A DNA stretch of 64,000 nucleotides from Pseudomonas putida (GTDB taxonomy: Bacteria > Pseudomonadota > Gammaproteobacteria > Pseudomonadales > Pseudomonadaceae). Below, piece after piece: positions 17,266 to 26,711 of this stretch; the first letter of the stretch is position 1, and each line of letters begins with the position of its first letter. Under the pieces are notes generated by a model. The model did not search any database. It had not been told where the DNA came from and was given only the letters and a program-made list of their open reading frames with translations. The position numbers were made by a program, and so were the translations under genes. The stretch spans positions 4,698,001 to 4,762,000 of the forward strand of contig NZ_CP113097.1 in assembly GCF_026625125.1 (NCBI RefSeq). Direction: 5' to 3'.

Positions 17266-17268
17266 CAC

Positions 17269-18096
17269 ATGCCCCGCCTGTTCGCCCCTCTGCTTGCCCT
17301 ATCCCTGTTGTTGCTGGCTGGCGGCGCCCAGGCCAGCTACATCACCCGCACCCTGAACAAACCTGTCCCGGGTGGCGTTGCCGTGGTCGATCTGGGCCCG
17401 GCGGCCACAGCGCCGAGCGCACGCTTCGACGGCAAGCCGGTGCTGGTGGTCAAAGAGCAGGACAACTGGCTGGCCATCGTCGGCATTCCACTGACGCAAA
17501 AGCCCGGCACGGCCGTGCTGTCCCAAGGCGGGCGCACCCTGCCGTTCAGCGTTGGCACCAAGAAGTACCCCGAGCAGCACATCACCCTGAAGAACAAGCG
17601 CCAGGTCAACCCTAACCCCGCCGACCTCAAGCGCATCGACCGTGAACTGGCCGAGCAGATCAAGGCCTACCGCAGCTTCAGCCCCAACCTGCCGAGCAAC
17701 CTGATCCTCGACAAGCCGGTCAGCGGCCCGCTGTCGAGCAAGTTCGGCGTTCGCCGCTTCTTCAACGGTGAAGAGCGCAACCCGCATGCGGGGCTGGATT
17801 TCGCGGTGCCAGCCGGCACGCCGATCAAGACACCGGCCAATGGCAAGGTGATTCTGGTGGGCGATTATTTCTTCAATGGCCGCACGGTGTTCGTCGACCA
17901 TGGGCAGGGCTTCATCAGCATGTTCTGCCACATGTCGAAGATCGACGTGAATGTCGGCCAGCAGCTGCGCCGCGGGGATGTGGTGGGCAAGGTTGGGTCG
18001 ACCGGGCGGGCGACCGGGCCGCACATGCACTGGAACGTTAGCCTGAATGATGCGCGGGTGGATCCGGCCATCTTCATTGGGGCGTTCCAGCCTTGA
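17269..18096 (+). CDS. LytM/M23 family peptidoglycan-associated metallopeptidase
   Basis: A 275-residue protein with a signal peptide (MPRLFAPLLALSLLLLAGGAQA). The C-terminal peptidase M23 domain has zinc ligands in NPHAGLDFAVP (His and Asp) and MHWNVSL (His-x-His), plus the second His in MFCHMSK. With all ligands present it is likely an active endopeptidase rather than a degenerate LytM activator such as EnvC. It would act on peptide cross-links in the periplasm. It starts three bases after xseA and is probably co-transcribed, although no functional link to exonuclease VII is known. Confidence 0.9.
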   Translation: MPRLFAPLLALSLLLLAGGAQASYITRTLNKPVPGGVAVVDLGPAATAPSARFDGKPVLVVKEQDNWLAIVGIPLTQKPGTAVLSQGGRTLPFSVGTKKYPEQHITLKNKRQVNPNPADLKRIDRELAEQIKAYRSFSPNLPSNLILDKPVSGPLSSKFGVRRFFNGEERNPHAGLDFAVPAGTPIKTPANGKVILVGDYFFNGRTVFVDHGQGFISMFCHMSKIDVNVGQQLRRGDVVGKVGSTGRATGPHMHWNVSLNDARVDPAIFIGAFQP

Positions 18097-18100
18097 TCCG

Positions 18101-18250
18101 TGGCGCCTTCATCGCCGGCAAGCCGGCTCCCACATGGATTTGCGCCGGCTTTGAGATATCGGGCAAGACGCTCGCTTCCACAGGTAAAGCGCTGGCCGGA
18201 AGAACTGCGCGGTCGTGGTGGGAGCCGGCTTGCCGGCGATGGGGCCCGCC
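18101..18250. repeat. REP pair (inverted) upstream of leuA
   Basis: REP units in opposite orientation: CATCGCCGGCAAGCCGGCTC (18109-18128) and GAGCCGGCTTGCCGGCGATG (18222-18241), perfect inverted copies about 95 bases apart. The remaining DNA up to the leu leader (18251-18420) has no gene. It turns A+T-rich around 18300-18380 and includes a weak hairpin AAATCT/AGATTT followed by T residues, likely the leuA promoter region. Confidence 0.85.
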
Positions 18251-18420
18251 CTTTTGCACCCCTTGGCTTGATTTGCGCGATCAAAAAATACCGCGCAACA
18301 GGTGTAAAGCTTGAGACGAATAACCGCCATAAAATCTCGCCATAAAGATTTTTTTAAGCATTTATCTCAATTTTTCGGCAGCGCTTGCCATCCCTCACCC
18401 CACTGGTTAGGGTTGAAGGC

Positions 18421-18498
18421 ATGAAAACCACCAGCACCCTCATCCTGCTCCGACAACATCGCAGCCTTTGCCTGGTCAGCGCCCGACTACCAGGCTGA
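18421..18498 (+). CDS. Leucine-rich leader peptide of leuA
   Basis: A 25-codon open frame beginning ATG AAA ACC with a GAAGG ribosome-binding site just upstream. It encodes MKTTSTLILLRQHRSLCLVS and then ARLPG. Six of 25 codons are Leu (CTC, CTG, CTC, CTT, CTG, CTA), with Ile and Val nearby, and it sits 75 bases before leuA. This is the classic composition of a ribosome-mediated attenuation leader sensing charged tRNA-Leu. I could not find a convincing U-tailed terminator between leader and leuA, so the mechanism (attenuation or translational coupling) is inferred. Confidence 0.65.
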   Translation: MKTTSTLILLRQHRSLCLVSARLPG

Positions 18499-18573
18499 TC
18501 GCGTCGCCTCGCCTCTTCATCTCGTTATCGCTCGGCAGGCCCGATCTCGGCCGCACACAAAAGGATTGCTTCC

Positions 18574-20247
18574 ATGACCATGCTCAAAGACCCTTCGAAG
18601 AAGTACCGCGCCTTCCCGACCATCGACCTGCCAGACCGTACCTGGCCGTCGAAGACCATCACCGAAGCGCCGATCTGGTGCAGCTCGGACCTGCGTGATG
18701 GCAACCAGTCGCTGATCGAGCCGATGGACTCGGAGAAGAAGCTGCGGTTCTGGAAGACCTTGGTGCAGGTTGGCGTGAAGGAAATCGAAGCCTCGTTCCC
18801 GTCCGCCTCGCAGACCGATTTCGACTTCGTGCGCACCTTGATCGAAGAGGGTCACATCCCGGATGACACCACCATCCAGGTGCTCACCCAGGCCCGTGAA
18901 GACCTGATCGCGCGTACTTTCGAATCGCTGCGCGGGGCCAAGAAGGCCATCGTCCACCTGTACAACGCCACCAGCCCGTCGTTCCGCCGCATCGTCTTCA
19001 ACCAGGACAAGCAAGGCGTCAAGGACATCGCGGTGAACGCGGCCAAGCTGTTCGTCAAGTACGCCGCCCAGCAGCCGGAAACACAGTGGACATTCCAGTA
19101 CTCGCCGGAAACCTTCAGCGCCACGGAGCTTGAGTTCGCCAAGGAAGTCTGCGACGCAGTCATCGAAGTGTGGAACCCGACGCCTGAGCACAAGGTCATC
19201 CTCAACCTGCCGGCCACCGTGGAAGTTGCCACGCCGAACATCTACGCCGACCAGATCGAGTGGTTCTGCCGCAACATCAGCCGCCGCGACAGCGTGATCA
19301 TCAGCCTGCACTGCCACAACGACCGTGGCACCGGCATCGCCGCCACAGAACTGGGCCTGATGGCCGGTGCCGACCGTGCCGAGGGCTGCCTGTTCGGCAA
19401 TGGCGAGCGTACCGGCAACGTCGACCTGGTGACCCTGGCGCTTAACCTCTACACCCAGGGCATCGACCCACAACTGGACTTCTCCGACATCGACGGCGTG
19501 CGCAAGGTGGTCGAAGAGTGCAACCAGCTGCCGGTTCACCCGCGGCATCCGTATGTCGGTGACCTGGTACACACTGCGTTCTCCGGCTCGCACCAGGACG
19601 CCATCCGCAAGGGCTTCGCCAAGCAGCAGGAAGGCGAGCTGTGGGAAGTGCCGTACCTGCCGATCGACCCGGCCGACATCGGCCGCAGCTACGAGGCCGT
19701 GATCCGCGTCAACAGCCAGTCGGGCAAAGGCGGCATCACCTACCTGCTCGAGCAGGAGTACGGCATCAGCCTGCCGCGCCGCATGCAGATCGAGTTCAGC
19801 CAGGTGGTTCAGGGTGAAACCGACCGCCTTGGCCTGGAAATGACCGCGCAGCAGATCTACAGCCTGCTGCACAAGGAATACCTCCAGGCCAACAGCCCGT
19901 ACGCACTGGTCAGCCACCGCCTGCAGGAAGAAAACGGCCACAGCGCAGTGGAAGTGGAAGTCGCCGGTGAAGGCGAAACTACCCTGCACTGGCGCGGCAA
20001 GGGCAATGGCGCCCTCGAAGCCCTGGTAGCCGGCCTGCCGGTTGCGGTGGAGATCATGGACTACAACGAGCACGCCATCGGTGCCGGCACCAATGCCAAG
20101 GCCGCGGCCTACATCGAACTGCGCGTGGCCGGTGGCCGCCCTGTGCACGGCGTGGGTATCGATGAGAACATCACCACGGCCAGCTTCAAGGCACTGTTCA
20201 GCGCGCTGAACCGCTCGCTGAGCCAGCAAGAGGCCAAGGCCGCGTAA
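18574..20247 (+). CDS. leuA: 2-isopropylmalate synthase
   Basis: A 557-residue enzyme condensing acetyl-CoA with 2-oxoisovalerate, the first step of leucine synthesis. The DRE-TIM domain shows [14 protein letters not shown], the metal-binding HCHNDRGTG and [13 protein letters not shown]. The C-terminal part (from about residue 430) is the leucine-binding regulatory domain ending in [13 protein letters not shown]. The length matches the long LeuA form. It is preceded by a Leu-rich leader peptide. Its last 13 codons and its terminator have a diverged second copy at 27265-27357, marking the island boundary. Confidence 0.98.
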   Translation: MTMLKDPSKKYRAFPTIDLPDRTWPSKTITEAPIWCSSDLRDGNQSLIEPMDSEKKLRFWKTLVQVGVKEIEASFPSASQTDFDFVRTLIEEGHIPDDTTIQVLTQAREDLIARTFESLRGAKKAIVHLYNATSPSFRRIVFNQDKQGVKDIAVNAAKLFVKYAAQQPETQWTFQYSPETFSATELEFAKEVCDAVIEVWNPTPEHKVILNLPATVEVATPNIYADQIEWFCRNISRRDSVIISLHCHNDRGTGIAATELGLMAGADRAEGCLFGNGERTGNVDLVTLALNLYTQGIDPQLDFSDIDGVRKVVEECNQLPVHPRHPYVGDLVHTAFSGSHQDAIRKGFAKQQEGELWEVPYLPIDPADIGRSYEAVIRVNSQSGKGGITYLLEQEYGISLPRRMQIEFSQVVQGETDRLGLEMTAQQIYSLLHKEYLQANSPYALVSHRLQEENGHSAVEVEVAGEGETTLHWRGKGNGALEALVAGLPVAVEIMDYNEHAIGAGTNAKAAAYIELRVAGGRPVHGVGIDENITTASFKALFSALNRSLSQQEAKAA

Positions 20248-20261
20248 CTTGCCCCCCCAAA

Positions 20262-20293
20262 AAAGCCCGCATCTGTGATGCGGGCTTTTTTTT
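20262..20293 (+). terminator. Rho-independent terminator of leuA
   Basis: Stem AAAGCCCGCATC / GATGCGGGCTTT with loop TGT, followed by a T-run of eight in total. The A-run on the other side makes it potentially bidirectional, so it could also end the convergent MFS gene. A second, slightly diverged copy occurs at 27327-27357. Confidence 0.95.
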
Positions 20294-20325
20294 ACCCTGG
20301 ATTCACCAGTTGGACTGTCAGCCAG

Positions 20326-20343
20326 CTTAAACAACAGTTTAAG
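20326..20343. repeat. Small hairpin at the left end of the island
   Basis: Perfect arms CTTAAAC and GTTTAAG with a four-base loop, lying 14 bases beyond the MFS stop codon. It is followed by AAAAATC on the plus strand. It could be a weak terminator for the MFS gene; there is no U-tail in that direction. Confidence 0.35.
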
Positions 20344-20357
20344 AAAAATCAGGCCCG

Positions 20358-21551
20358 TCAGTCAGTATGAGGACTACCCATTTTCACTTTCAACGAAGCG
20401 ACTGCCATAGGTGCGAGCCCTAACCCTACGGGCACAATACCCGCAAGTATGGCTACAGCGCTGCCAAAAGAACTGCTTATCAACCCTGCCAATGGGACAG
20501 AAAGCAGCATCGAAACTTTGAAGAGTGCACTGGTAATTCCGGTGACTCTGCCAAGCAAAGCCGCGGGTACCAGCGCCTGTCTCAATGTCCAAGCTGTAAT
20601 GATCACATAGGCCCCAAAGAAGCCCACGAAAAAGGCCGACACATAGTAAGACTCAAACGTTCCTAGTCCAAGTGGCGACACCCCTGATGCAGCCATTCCA
20701 GCACTGCATGTACACACAGCAATGCGGGTATTTAATGCACGCATCATCCTCGGTGCGACTAATCCGGAAAAAATGGAACCCAAAGCATATGAAACCAAAA
20801 GGAATGGTGTTTCGCTGATATTGAATACCCCACTGTCCGCAGCACTCAGGAGCACGAAAAAAAGATAAATAGCTGTGAAGGCATTATTGCCCACGACGAT
20901 ATAAACAACATGCACCAGCGGCTTGTTTTGCACAAGCGCCCTATAGCTGGAGATAAAGGAAGTGGGGACAACCGGGGCGATGCGAGGCGGGAGTTCGAAA
21001 GAGGAGTAGCGATACAGAAAACTTGAAAGCAAAAAACAAATGGAAGCACCATAAAATACTACCGCCGGATTTTGCAACATCAAAAAATATGAGACGGCGA
21101 CGGGCGATAGGATGAGCGCACAGTGCTCGACGATAAGTAATCGTGCATTCATGCGCGGGAGTAAATCTTTATGGAGGATACGGGGTATCAGGCAAGCACG
21201 AAGATTGCTGAGTATATATATCCCGATGGAAATCACACTTAATAGAACAAACGTCTCTAACAACGTCCATCCCCCTCGCCGAATCGCATACAACGCCACA
21301 TCACAGCATAGCCCCAGCGCGACCAAGAAACCTAAGGCTCGCGAGCGAACTCCATCCACAAGTCTCCCAGCCCAATAACCAAAGGCAACTGGACCTAAAT
21401 AAACGGTCGCTCTTAGCAGCGCTGAGAAAACTTCATCCCCCGACCCACTTAGCCTGCTTAGCGGTACGTAGATAAAAATCACCTGCGTTGCACACGCCTC
21501 GACAAAGAAAGCAAGAAGCAGACATGTTATTGCCTTTGATTGATTGTTCAT
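20358..21551 (-). CDS. MFS transporter, probable exporter of the cluster product
   Basis: A 397-residue polytopic protein with about 12 hydrophobic segments and the loop GYWAGRLVDGVRSRALG, a variant of the MFS motif A (G-x-x-x-D-R) between helices 2 and 3. A second motif-A-like stretch (IFSGLVAPRMMRAL) follows the middle loop. It is the only gene of the island on the minus strand and is divergent from pepM across a 210-base region with an operator-like dyad. Export of a toxic phosphonate and self-protection is the obvious role but is inference. The start ATG at 21551 lacks a strong ribosome-binding site. Drug:H+ antiporter is the alternative general description. Confidence 0.8.
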   Translation of the reverse strand: MNNQSKAITCLLLAFFVEACATQVIFIYVPLSRLSGSGDEVFSALLRATVYLGPVAFGYWAGRLVDGVRSRALGFLVALGLCCDVALYAIRRGGWTLLETFVLLSVISIGIYILSNLRACLIPRILHKDLLPRMNARLLIVEHCALILSPVAVSYFLMLQNPAVVFYGASICFLLSSFLYRYSSFELPPRIAPVVPTSFISSYRALVQNKPLVHVVYIVVGNNAFTAIYLFFVLLSAADSGVFNISETPFLLVSYALGSIFSGLVAPRMMRALNTRIAVCTCSAGMAASGVSPLGLGTFESYYVSAFFVGFFGAYVIITAWTLRQALVPAALLGRVTGITSALFKVSMLLSVPLAGLISSSFGSAVAILAGIVPVGLGLAPMAVASLKVKMGSPHTD

Positions 21552-21624
21552 AATTAACTAGTTACAAATCAATCAACGAAGCGTAAATCGCGGCCAATCT
21601 ACCGTCAACCAGCAGATTAGGTTG

Positions 21625-21648
21625 AATTGTCACCTGACAGTGACAATT
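21625..21648. promoter_or_regulatory. Operator-like dyad in the divergent MFS/pepM promoter region
   Basis: Perfect 9-bp arms AATTGTCAC and GTGACAATT separated by CTGACA. The symmetric core TGTCAC-N6-GTGACA is the same as in the 18-bp palindrome at 39583-39600. It lies between the divergent MFS and pepM genes, 114 bases before the pepM start, where a regulator could control both. No regulator gene is present in the island. A transcript hairpin is the alternative. Confidence 0.5.
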
Positions 21649-21761
21649 TTATCCCTGGAAGAGCAAATGTAAAAAAAACATACAGGGCATTGAGTTTTTC
21701 ACCAAGTGCGACTAAGACTGAATCAGCAACTCATCCACAACAACAAAAAACGGAGTTTGTG

Positions 21762-22646
21762 ATGTCAAGAAAAAAAACTGTAGGAAGTTTCCGAAAACTA
21801 TTATTCAACGGCAGGCTCGACCTGATTCTGGAGGCCCACAATGGGCTCTCCGCTAGAATAGTCGAGGAAACGGGCTATCCAGCTATTTGGGCGTCGGGAC
21901 TCGCTATTTCCTCAGCGATGGGGCTTCGCGATTGCAATGAGGCATCATGGAGTCAGGTCATGGAGGTTGCTCAATGCATAGCTGACGCAGTAAATATCCC
22001 TGTTCTTTTCGACGGAGATTCAGGCTTCGGTAATTTCAATAATGTAAGGCACATAGTTAAGCGCCTGTCGCACTATGGGATAGCTGGAGTTTCTTTAGAA
22101 GACAAACAGTTTCCTAAAATGAACTCGTTCGTCAGCCATGAGCACGCACTTAGTAGCGTGGATGAATTTTGCGGAAAGATTAAAGCTGCGCAGGATTCGA
22201 AACGGGACGATGACTTTATCGTTATTGCTCGTACAGAAGCATTGGTAGCCGGAATGAGTGTCCAGGCGGCTTTGAAACGAGCGGAGCAGTACTACGAAGC
22301 AGGTGCCGATGGAATTTTTATACACTCCAAAGAGACAGACGGATTCGACGTATTGGAATTCAGTAAGTGCTGGGCAGGACGCTGCCCTTTGATAGTCGCC
22401 CCAACAACCTACAAAAACGTGTCGACGGAGCTACTACAGGAAGTTGGGGTCTCGGTGTATATATGTGCAAACCAAATGATGCGGGCCTCATTGCTTGCAA
22501 TGCGAAATGCAGCAGCACAAATTCAGGCAGACAATAGCATCTGCAACATCGACAATAACATCTGTTCGCTCTCCGAAGTATTTCAACTTCTGAACTACGA
22601 CGAACTGAAGGATGCGGAGCTGATTTATGCTCGACAAGAAAGCTAG
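21762..22646 (+). CDS. pepM: Phosphoenolpyruvate mutase (phosphonate C-P bond formation)
   Basis: A 294-residue member of the isocitrate lyase/PEP mutase superfamily. It carries the diagnostic PEP mutase signature EDKQFPKMNS at residues 113-122 (EDK-x5-NS), which separates it from methylisocitrate lyases. EAHNGLSARIVEE (24-36), IWASGLAISSAMGLRD (42-57) and FDGDSGFGNFNN (83-94) match PEP mutases over the whole barrel. It isomerises PEP to phosphonopyruvate, the entry step of nearly all phosphonate natural products. I chose the ATG at 21762 (GGAG six bases upstream) over 21627, whose extra 45 residues have no family counterpart. The equilibrium favours PEP, so the condensing enzyme at 25560-26711 should drive the reaction. 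Confidence 0.96.
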   Translation: MSRKKTVGSFRKLLFNGRLDLILEAHNGLSARIVEETGYPAIWASGLAISSAMGLRDCNEASWSQVMEVAQCIADAVNIPVLFDGDSGFGNFNNVRHIVKRLSHYGIAGVSLEDKQFPKMNSFVSHEHALSSVDEFCGKIKAAQDSKRDDDFIVIARTEALVAGMSVQAALKRAEQYYEAGADGIFIHSKETDGFDVLEFSKCWAGRCPLIVAPTTYKNVSTELLQEVGVSVYICANQMMRASLLAMRNAAAQIQADNSICNIDNNICSLSEVFQLLNYDELKDAELIYARQES

Positions 22647-23187
22647 CATGCAGGCTGCCTGCCACATGCTCAAAACAATCATGCTTGAATGTAAAAAAGT
22701 AAAGCTTAGCAACGGCGAGACACTCTTGGAGCACTCGCTTTGGAGTGCTCACCAGGCATTGACTGAGGGCTGTGCGGAAGAACTGATTGTCGCAGCGTTA
22801 TTCCACGACATTGGCCATTTCCTATGCAACAGTGACCCGGAAATGACTCCATATGAAAAGGACTGCCAGCATGCTGATCTGGGTGCCCAATGGCTAAACC
22901 GATGGTTCCCTCAGTCAGTCTGCATCCCCATTCAACTCCATATCGATGCAAAGCGATACTTAATCACCGTTAATGAAAACTACAACGATCAACTGAGTTC
23001 GGGATCACTGTCAAGCTTACTTAACCAGGGGGGACGTATGACAAGCGAAGAAATCTTGGCATTTCAAAACCAGCCATACCACCATGACGCGCTATCCATC
23101 CGAAAATTTGATGACACGCCGTATGACAATGGATTCGTGAATGCGTATTCAAGGTATGAAAAAATCATCATGGCCGTAATGAGGTGA
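22627..23187 (+). CDS. PhnZ-like HD-domain (mixed-valence diiron oxygenase family) protein
   Basis: A 186-residue HD-fold protein overlapping pepM by 20 bases (GGAG seven bases before the ATG). Putative metal ligands are H36, H60-D61 (FHDIGH), H82, H105 and D162 (RKFDD), almost the spacing I recall for PhnZ (H34, H58, D59, H80, H104, D161). PhnZ and TmpB are non-heme diiron oxygenases that oxidatively cleave C-P bonds of hydroxyphosphonates, and the closest catabolic relatives work on phosphonates. The PhnZ Tyr-x-x-Glu lid pair near residues 24-27 is not evident here. Inside a biosynthetic operon it may tailor or oxidise an intermediate, or remove a dead-end product. A nucleotide phosphohydrolase is the less likely alternative. 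Confidence 0.8.
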   Translation: MLDKKASMQAACHMLKTIMLECKKVKLSNGETLLEHSLWSAHQALTEGCAEELIVAALFHDIGHFLCNSDPEMTPYEKDCQHADLGAQWLNRWFPQSVCIPIQLHIDAKRYLITVNENYNDQLSSGSLSSLLNQGGRMTSEEILAFQNQPYHHDALSIRKFDDTPYDNGFVNAYSRYEKIIMAVMR

Positions 23188-23190
23188 TGA

Positions 23191-24506
<1,316 letters not shown>

Positions 24507-24524
24507 CATTAAAAACAACAGACC

Positions 24525-24558
24525 AGGTGGCATAGGATAATTTTCACACTAGCCACCT
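24525..24558. repeat. Hairpin in the only gap of the biosynthetic operon
   Basis: The 172-base gap between hppE and psf3 contains arms AGGTGGC (24525-24531) and GCCACCT (24552-24558), then a small CTAG-AAAA-CTAG hairpin (24560-24571), then GGCAT/ATGCC around 24596-24610. No U-tail follows any of them. They could partly end transcription after hppE or process the mRNA, leaving a separate promoter for the second half. No clear promoter could be assigned. Confidence 0.35.
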
Positions 24559-24678
24559 TCTAGAAAACTAGTCACTGACGCAAGCTCAACCGGCAGGCAT
24601 CAAGCATGCCGTGCTGCACTCCTTTATCTACTTGAAATTGCAGGTATGCATGCCTTGTGAATTATAGAGGATCAAACC

Positions 24679-25563
24679 ATGACTATCACCGTCGGATTAA
24701 TTGGCCTAGGTCAAATGGGTCATGCCATATGCCATCGACTTCTAGACACTGGCGTCGAGGTATTAATCCACAACCGCACGTACGAAAAAGCTGAAAAACT
24801 GATACACCGAGGCGCACTTTGGAAAAACAACTTGAGAGAGCTCGCAGCTAACGCAAACATTATTCTTGTATGTGTTAGCGGAGAAAGTGCACTACGGGCA
24901 ATCTATTACTCAGATACTGACGGACTGCTTTATTCGCTCCAGGAAGGAAAAATCGTAATTGACTTCAGCACCTTATCAGCGGAGTCTGCGGTCAACCTAC
25001 ATGAAGCGTTCGGAAATATCGGTGTGAGTTATATCGAATGCCCGATCTCTGGGGGAGTAATGGGCGCTCTCCAGGGAAAATTATGCTCTATAGTCTCAGG
25101 TAATGAACAAGCCTACTCATCGGCACATCCCATACTCATAAAAATCTGCAAAACAATCAACTACGTTAAACAACCTGGAAAGGCACAGCAACTTAAAATC
25201 CTCAACAATCTGGCAGAGTCTATCAATCTAGCAGGGGCCCTGGAAGTTATTCATCAAGGGCAGGCGTTGGGCTTGGATCTCGAATCAATGGTGAAGGTAT
25301 TCACTTCCTGCCGCGGTCGTTCTGCCTACATGCATGTATCGCTGAACTATATTCTCTCAGGGTTGACAACTAGTCATGTGACGCTGGCCGTCCGCTGTAA
25401 AGATTTGGAATTGGCGCAATCTCAATTACCAGACCTTAAGGCTTATCCAGCAACAGCGATGGCGATCCAATGCTTCATCGACGCCAGACACGCCTTTGGC
25501 GACGACGTTGACCAATGCCAATACTTTTCACTACTCGCTCAACGACGGAGTGTTACATCATGA
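24679..25563 (+). CDS. psf3: Beta-hydroxyacid dehydrogenase family reductase, Psf3-like (2-oxopropylphosphonate reductase)
   Basis: A 294-residue NAD(P)-dependent enzyme of the 3-hydroxyisobutyrate/6-phosphogluconate dehydrogenase family. The N-terminal Rossmann motif is GLIGLGQMG (6-14), the substrate-binding loop is CPISGGVMGA (121-130) and the catalytic Lys173 lies in QLKILNN with N176/N177. In P. syringae, Psf3 of this family reduces 2-oxopropylphosphonate stereospecifically to (S)-2-hydroxypropylphosphonate, the HppE substrate. An AGAGGA element precedes the ATG. It follows the 172-base gap and overlaps the condensing enzyme by four bases (ATGA). The assignment to phosphonate chemistry rests on context. 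Confidence 0.85.
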   Translation: MTITVGLIGLGQMGHAICHRLLDTGVEVLIHNRTYEKAEKLIHRGALWKNNLRELAANANIILVCVSGESALRAIYYSDTDGLLYSLQEGKIVIDFSTLSAESAVNLHEAFGNIGVSYIECPISGGVMGALQGKLCSIVSGNEQAYSSAHPILIKICKTINYVKQPGKAQQLKILNNLAESINLAGALEVIHQGQALGLDLESMVKVFTSCRGRSAYMHVSLNYILSGLTTSHVTLAVRCKDLELAQSQLPDLKAYPATAMAIQCFIDARHAFGDDVDQCQYFSLLAQRRSVTS

Positions 25564-26711
25564 ATCTACGCCAAGATATTATCGTCGAAGACACGACATT
25601 ACGAGATGGCGAGCAAGCACCTGGCATTTCGTTTGGAAGAGCAACTAAACTAAAGATATTCGATGCCCTTATCGACGCGGGCATACGCTGGATTGAAGGC
25701 GGCATATATGCGATGGGCGGCACTGAGAGTCGAACATTAAGTGAGATGCTAGAGCGCACACAGGGAACTGATATTCGACTGGTAGGCTGGAATAGAGGGA
25801 TACGTGCAGACGTAGAAGCATCACTCGACGCAGGCTACCGATACATACATATCGGGTTACCCACCTCAGAGGTCCACCTGAAGCACAGCATAAACAAATC
25901 AAAGGACTGGCTTGTCAGACAGGCATGCGAATTAATAGACTGTGCAAAGCAACGCGATGTATTTGTCTCCATCAGCGCTGAAGATGTTGCCCGCTCAGAC
26001 TTGTCATTTGTCGTTGATTATGCCGGCCACATCTGCGAAGCGGGAGCCGATAGGTTACGGCTCTCTGACACGATTGGAGTGCTTACGCCTGAACAGTACC
26101 ACTCCATCATCCGTACAGTGGTATCCGCAGTGGAGATTGATACCCAGTGCCATGCTCATAACGACTTCGGCCTCGGTGTAAGCAATACATTATCCGGTTT
26201 GCAGGCAGGCGCAAAATATTTTCATGCCACTGTAAACGGTATTGGTGAACGAGGGGGAATGCCTGACCTGGCGCAAATGGTAATGTCCCTAAAAATTCAA
26301 TACGGGATTGACCTTGGTGTTAAGCCGGAAAAGCTTCAAACACTCTCTGAGATTGTCGCCAATGCAACTGGCTCTCAAATCAATCCTTGGCAGCCCATCG
26401 TGGGCAGCAATATTTTTTCTCACGAGTCAGGTATTCACACAAAAGGCACTCTCAACAACGGCAAGTCATTCGAGCCTTACGACCCAAGCGTGATGGGGCG
26501 CGAACGTCACATTATCGTCGGTAAACATTCTGGACGCGCCTCAATAAAATACGCATTGGACCAATTGCAAATCACATGCTCAGATGATGAAGTCCAGCAA
26601 TTGCTGCAATTGGTAAGAGAGGTATCCATGATTAAATCAAGTGCCATAAGCCTTACCGATGTGGCCATGCTTTGCTCCACTATAAAGAAAGGAAGGCAAC
26701 ATGGAGTTTAA
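25560..26711 (+). CDS. psf2: 2-phosphonomethylmalate synthase, Psf2/FrbC-like DRE-TIM condensing enzyme
   Basis: A 383-residue member of the homocitrate/isopropylmalate synthase family: EDTTLRDGEQAPG (10-22, catalytic Arg15 and metal Asp16), CHAHNDFGLG (197-206, metal His pair), NGIGERGGMPDL and the C-terminal GKHSGR. It should condense acetyl-CoA with phosphonopyruvate to 2-phosphonomethylmalate, pulling the unfavourable PepM equilibrium. It lacks the long regulatory domain of LeuA (383 against 557 residues) and is far more like homocitrate synthase (NifV/FrbC) than the neighbouring leuA, so it is not a local duplicate. The ATG at 25560 (overlapping the psf3 stop) is preferred over 25515. 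It overlaps the last cupin gene by 11 bases. Confidence 0.88.
   Translation: MNLRQDIIVEDTTLRDGEQAPGISFGRATKLKIFDALIDAGIRWIEGGIYAMGGTESRTLSEMLERTQGTDIRLVGWNRGIRADVEASLDAGYRYIHIGLPTSEVHLKHSINKSKDWLVRQACELIDCAKQRDVFVSISAEDVARSDLSFVVDYAGHICEAGADRLRLSDTIGVLTPEQYHSIIRTVVSAVEIDTQCHAHNDFGLGVSNTLSGLQAGAKYFHATVNGIGERGGMPDLAQMVMSLKIQYGIDLGVKPEKLQTLSEIVANATGSQINPWQPIVGSNIFSHESGIHTKGTLNNGKSFEPYDPSVMGRERHIIVGKHSGRASIKYALDQLQITCSDDEVQQLLQLVREVSMIKSSAISLTDVAMLCSTIKKGRQHGV

Noticed and set aside
18517..20334. 605-codon open frame on the minus strand
   Set aside because: Antisense to leuA, which has complete family motifs and a leader and terminator.
21627..21761. N-terminal extension of the PEP mutase
   Set aside because: The extra 45 residues have no counterpart in the family and overlap the operator-like dyad; the ATG at 21762 has a proper ribosome-binding site.
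21762..22646. Methylisocitrate lyase or oxaloacetate decarboxylase instead of PEP mutase
   Set aside because: The EDK-x5-NS signature is specific to PEP mutases and the neighbours are phosphonate enzymes.
25560..26711. psf2 as a truncated duplicate of the adjacent leuA
   Set aside because: Motifs (DTTLRDGEQAPG, HAHNDFGLG, GKHSGR) are of the homocitrate synthase type and the length is complete for that family.
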